DNA of 21,736 nucleotides from an uncultured Dialister sp. Its GTDB lineage: Bacteria; Bacillota; Negativicutes; Veillonellales; Dialisteraceae. Below the pieces are notes generated by a model. It ran no database searches. It saw only the letters and a program-made list of their open reading frames with translations, and was not told the origin of the DNA. The position numbers were made by a program, and so were the translations under genes. Below, piece by piece: positions 21,543 to 21,736 of the stretch (the stretch's first letter is position 1; each line of letters starts with the position of its first letter). Location of the stretch: positions 1-21,736 of the forward strand of contig NZ_CAAFRZ010000233.1 in NCBI RefSeq assembly GCF_900765565.1, in the 5' to 3' direction.

Positions 21543-21736
21543 GGATATCTGTGTAATATGTTACGCTCCCCATTCAAAGAAGGGGGCTTATCTATTTATA
21601 TTTATTATATCATAGTGTCATGGGAGAACTCATGGAAGGTACAAAAAAGTAAGTGTCAAGTTTTCCTCGGTAATTCATTTGACTGTCGATGATTACTATC
21701 TCCGTGGCTTCGGTTTTATCAGTATTTCTGTATAGC

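Noticed and set aside
21640..21736. Possible insertion-sequence end in the last 100 bases
   Set aside because: The AAGTGTCAAGTTTT stretch only vaguely resembles IS ends; no inverted partner or transposase is in the window.

Overview
The window looks like a chromosomal stretch of a strictly anaerobic, amino-acid-fermenting Firmicute, most likely a Negativicute of the Dialister/Megasphaera/Acidaminococcus kind. This rests on the gene set (glutamate dehydrogenase, NSS amino-acid symporter, CstA-type carrier, oxygen-sensitive class III ribonucleotide reductase with its activase), the strong AGGAGG ribosome binding sites, and unusual intergenic repeats. The genus is inference. No rRNA or tRNA gene is visible, and nearly all genes lie on the minus strand; only nrdD and nrdG are on plus.

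Layout: 1-85 is the 5' end of a group II intron (minus strand), sitting just behind the gdhA terminator. Then come gdhA (134-1390), an NSS-family Na+ symporter (2015-3370), a DHA2-type MFS exporter (3706-5130) with a MarR regulator upstream of it (5350-5808), and a DJ-1/PfpI protein (6038-6589). Positions 6609-8308 form a DpnI-type locus: a methyl-directed restriction endonuclease (dpnC), a small DpnD/PcfM-like protein and an unknown 213-residue protein. Next are an ADP-ribosylglycohydrolase-fold protein (8745-9818), a coupled pair ending in a DUF1294 membrane protein (10096-10684), and a secreted protein (10997-11680). A gene-free 1.6-kb repeat mosaic follows, then nrdD and nrdG (13339-16431) behind two NrdR boxes, a CstA carrier (16675-18435), an unknown protein (18541-19125), a long repeat/regulatory gap with an apparent orphan transcription unit (19934-20167), thioredoxin (20309-20632) and a small nitroreductase (20987-21505).

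The two most interesting things are these. First, the DpnI-type locus carries two good promoters, both with GATC, the enzyme's own recognition sequence, built in: three GATCs in 16 bp around the -10 of the upstream promoter, and one inside a palindromic spacer of the dpnC promoter. Second, the intergenic spaces hold a modular repeat system: 7-bp tandem repeats of several sequence families (often as inverted borders), about eleven copies of a GCGGCGC-N12/13-GCGCCGC hairpin, and strings of micro-hairpins with a compensatory base change between copies. One such element separates nrdD from nrdG.

Functionally the genes fit an anaerobe that imports and deaminates amino acids (NSS symporter, GdhA), moves pyruvate or peptides (CstA), makes dNTPs without oxygen (NrdDG), handles thiol and flavin redox chemistry (TrxA, nitroreductase), and defends against Dam-methylated incoming DNA (DpnI-type enzyme).
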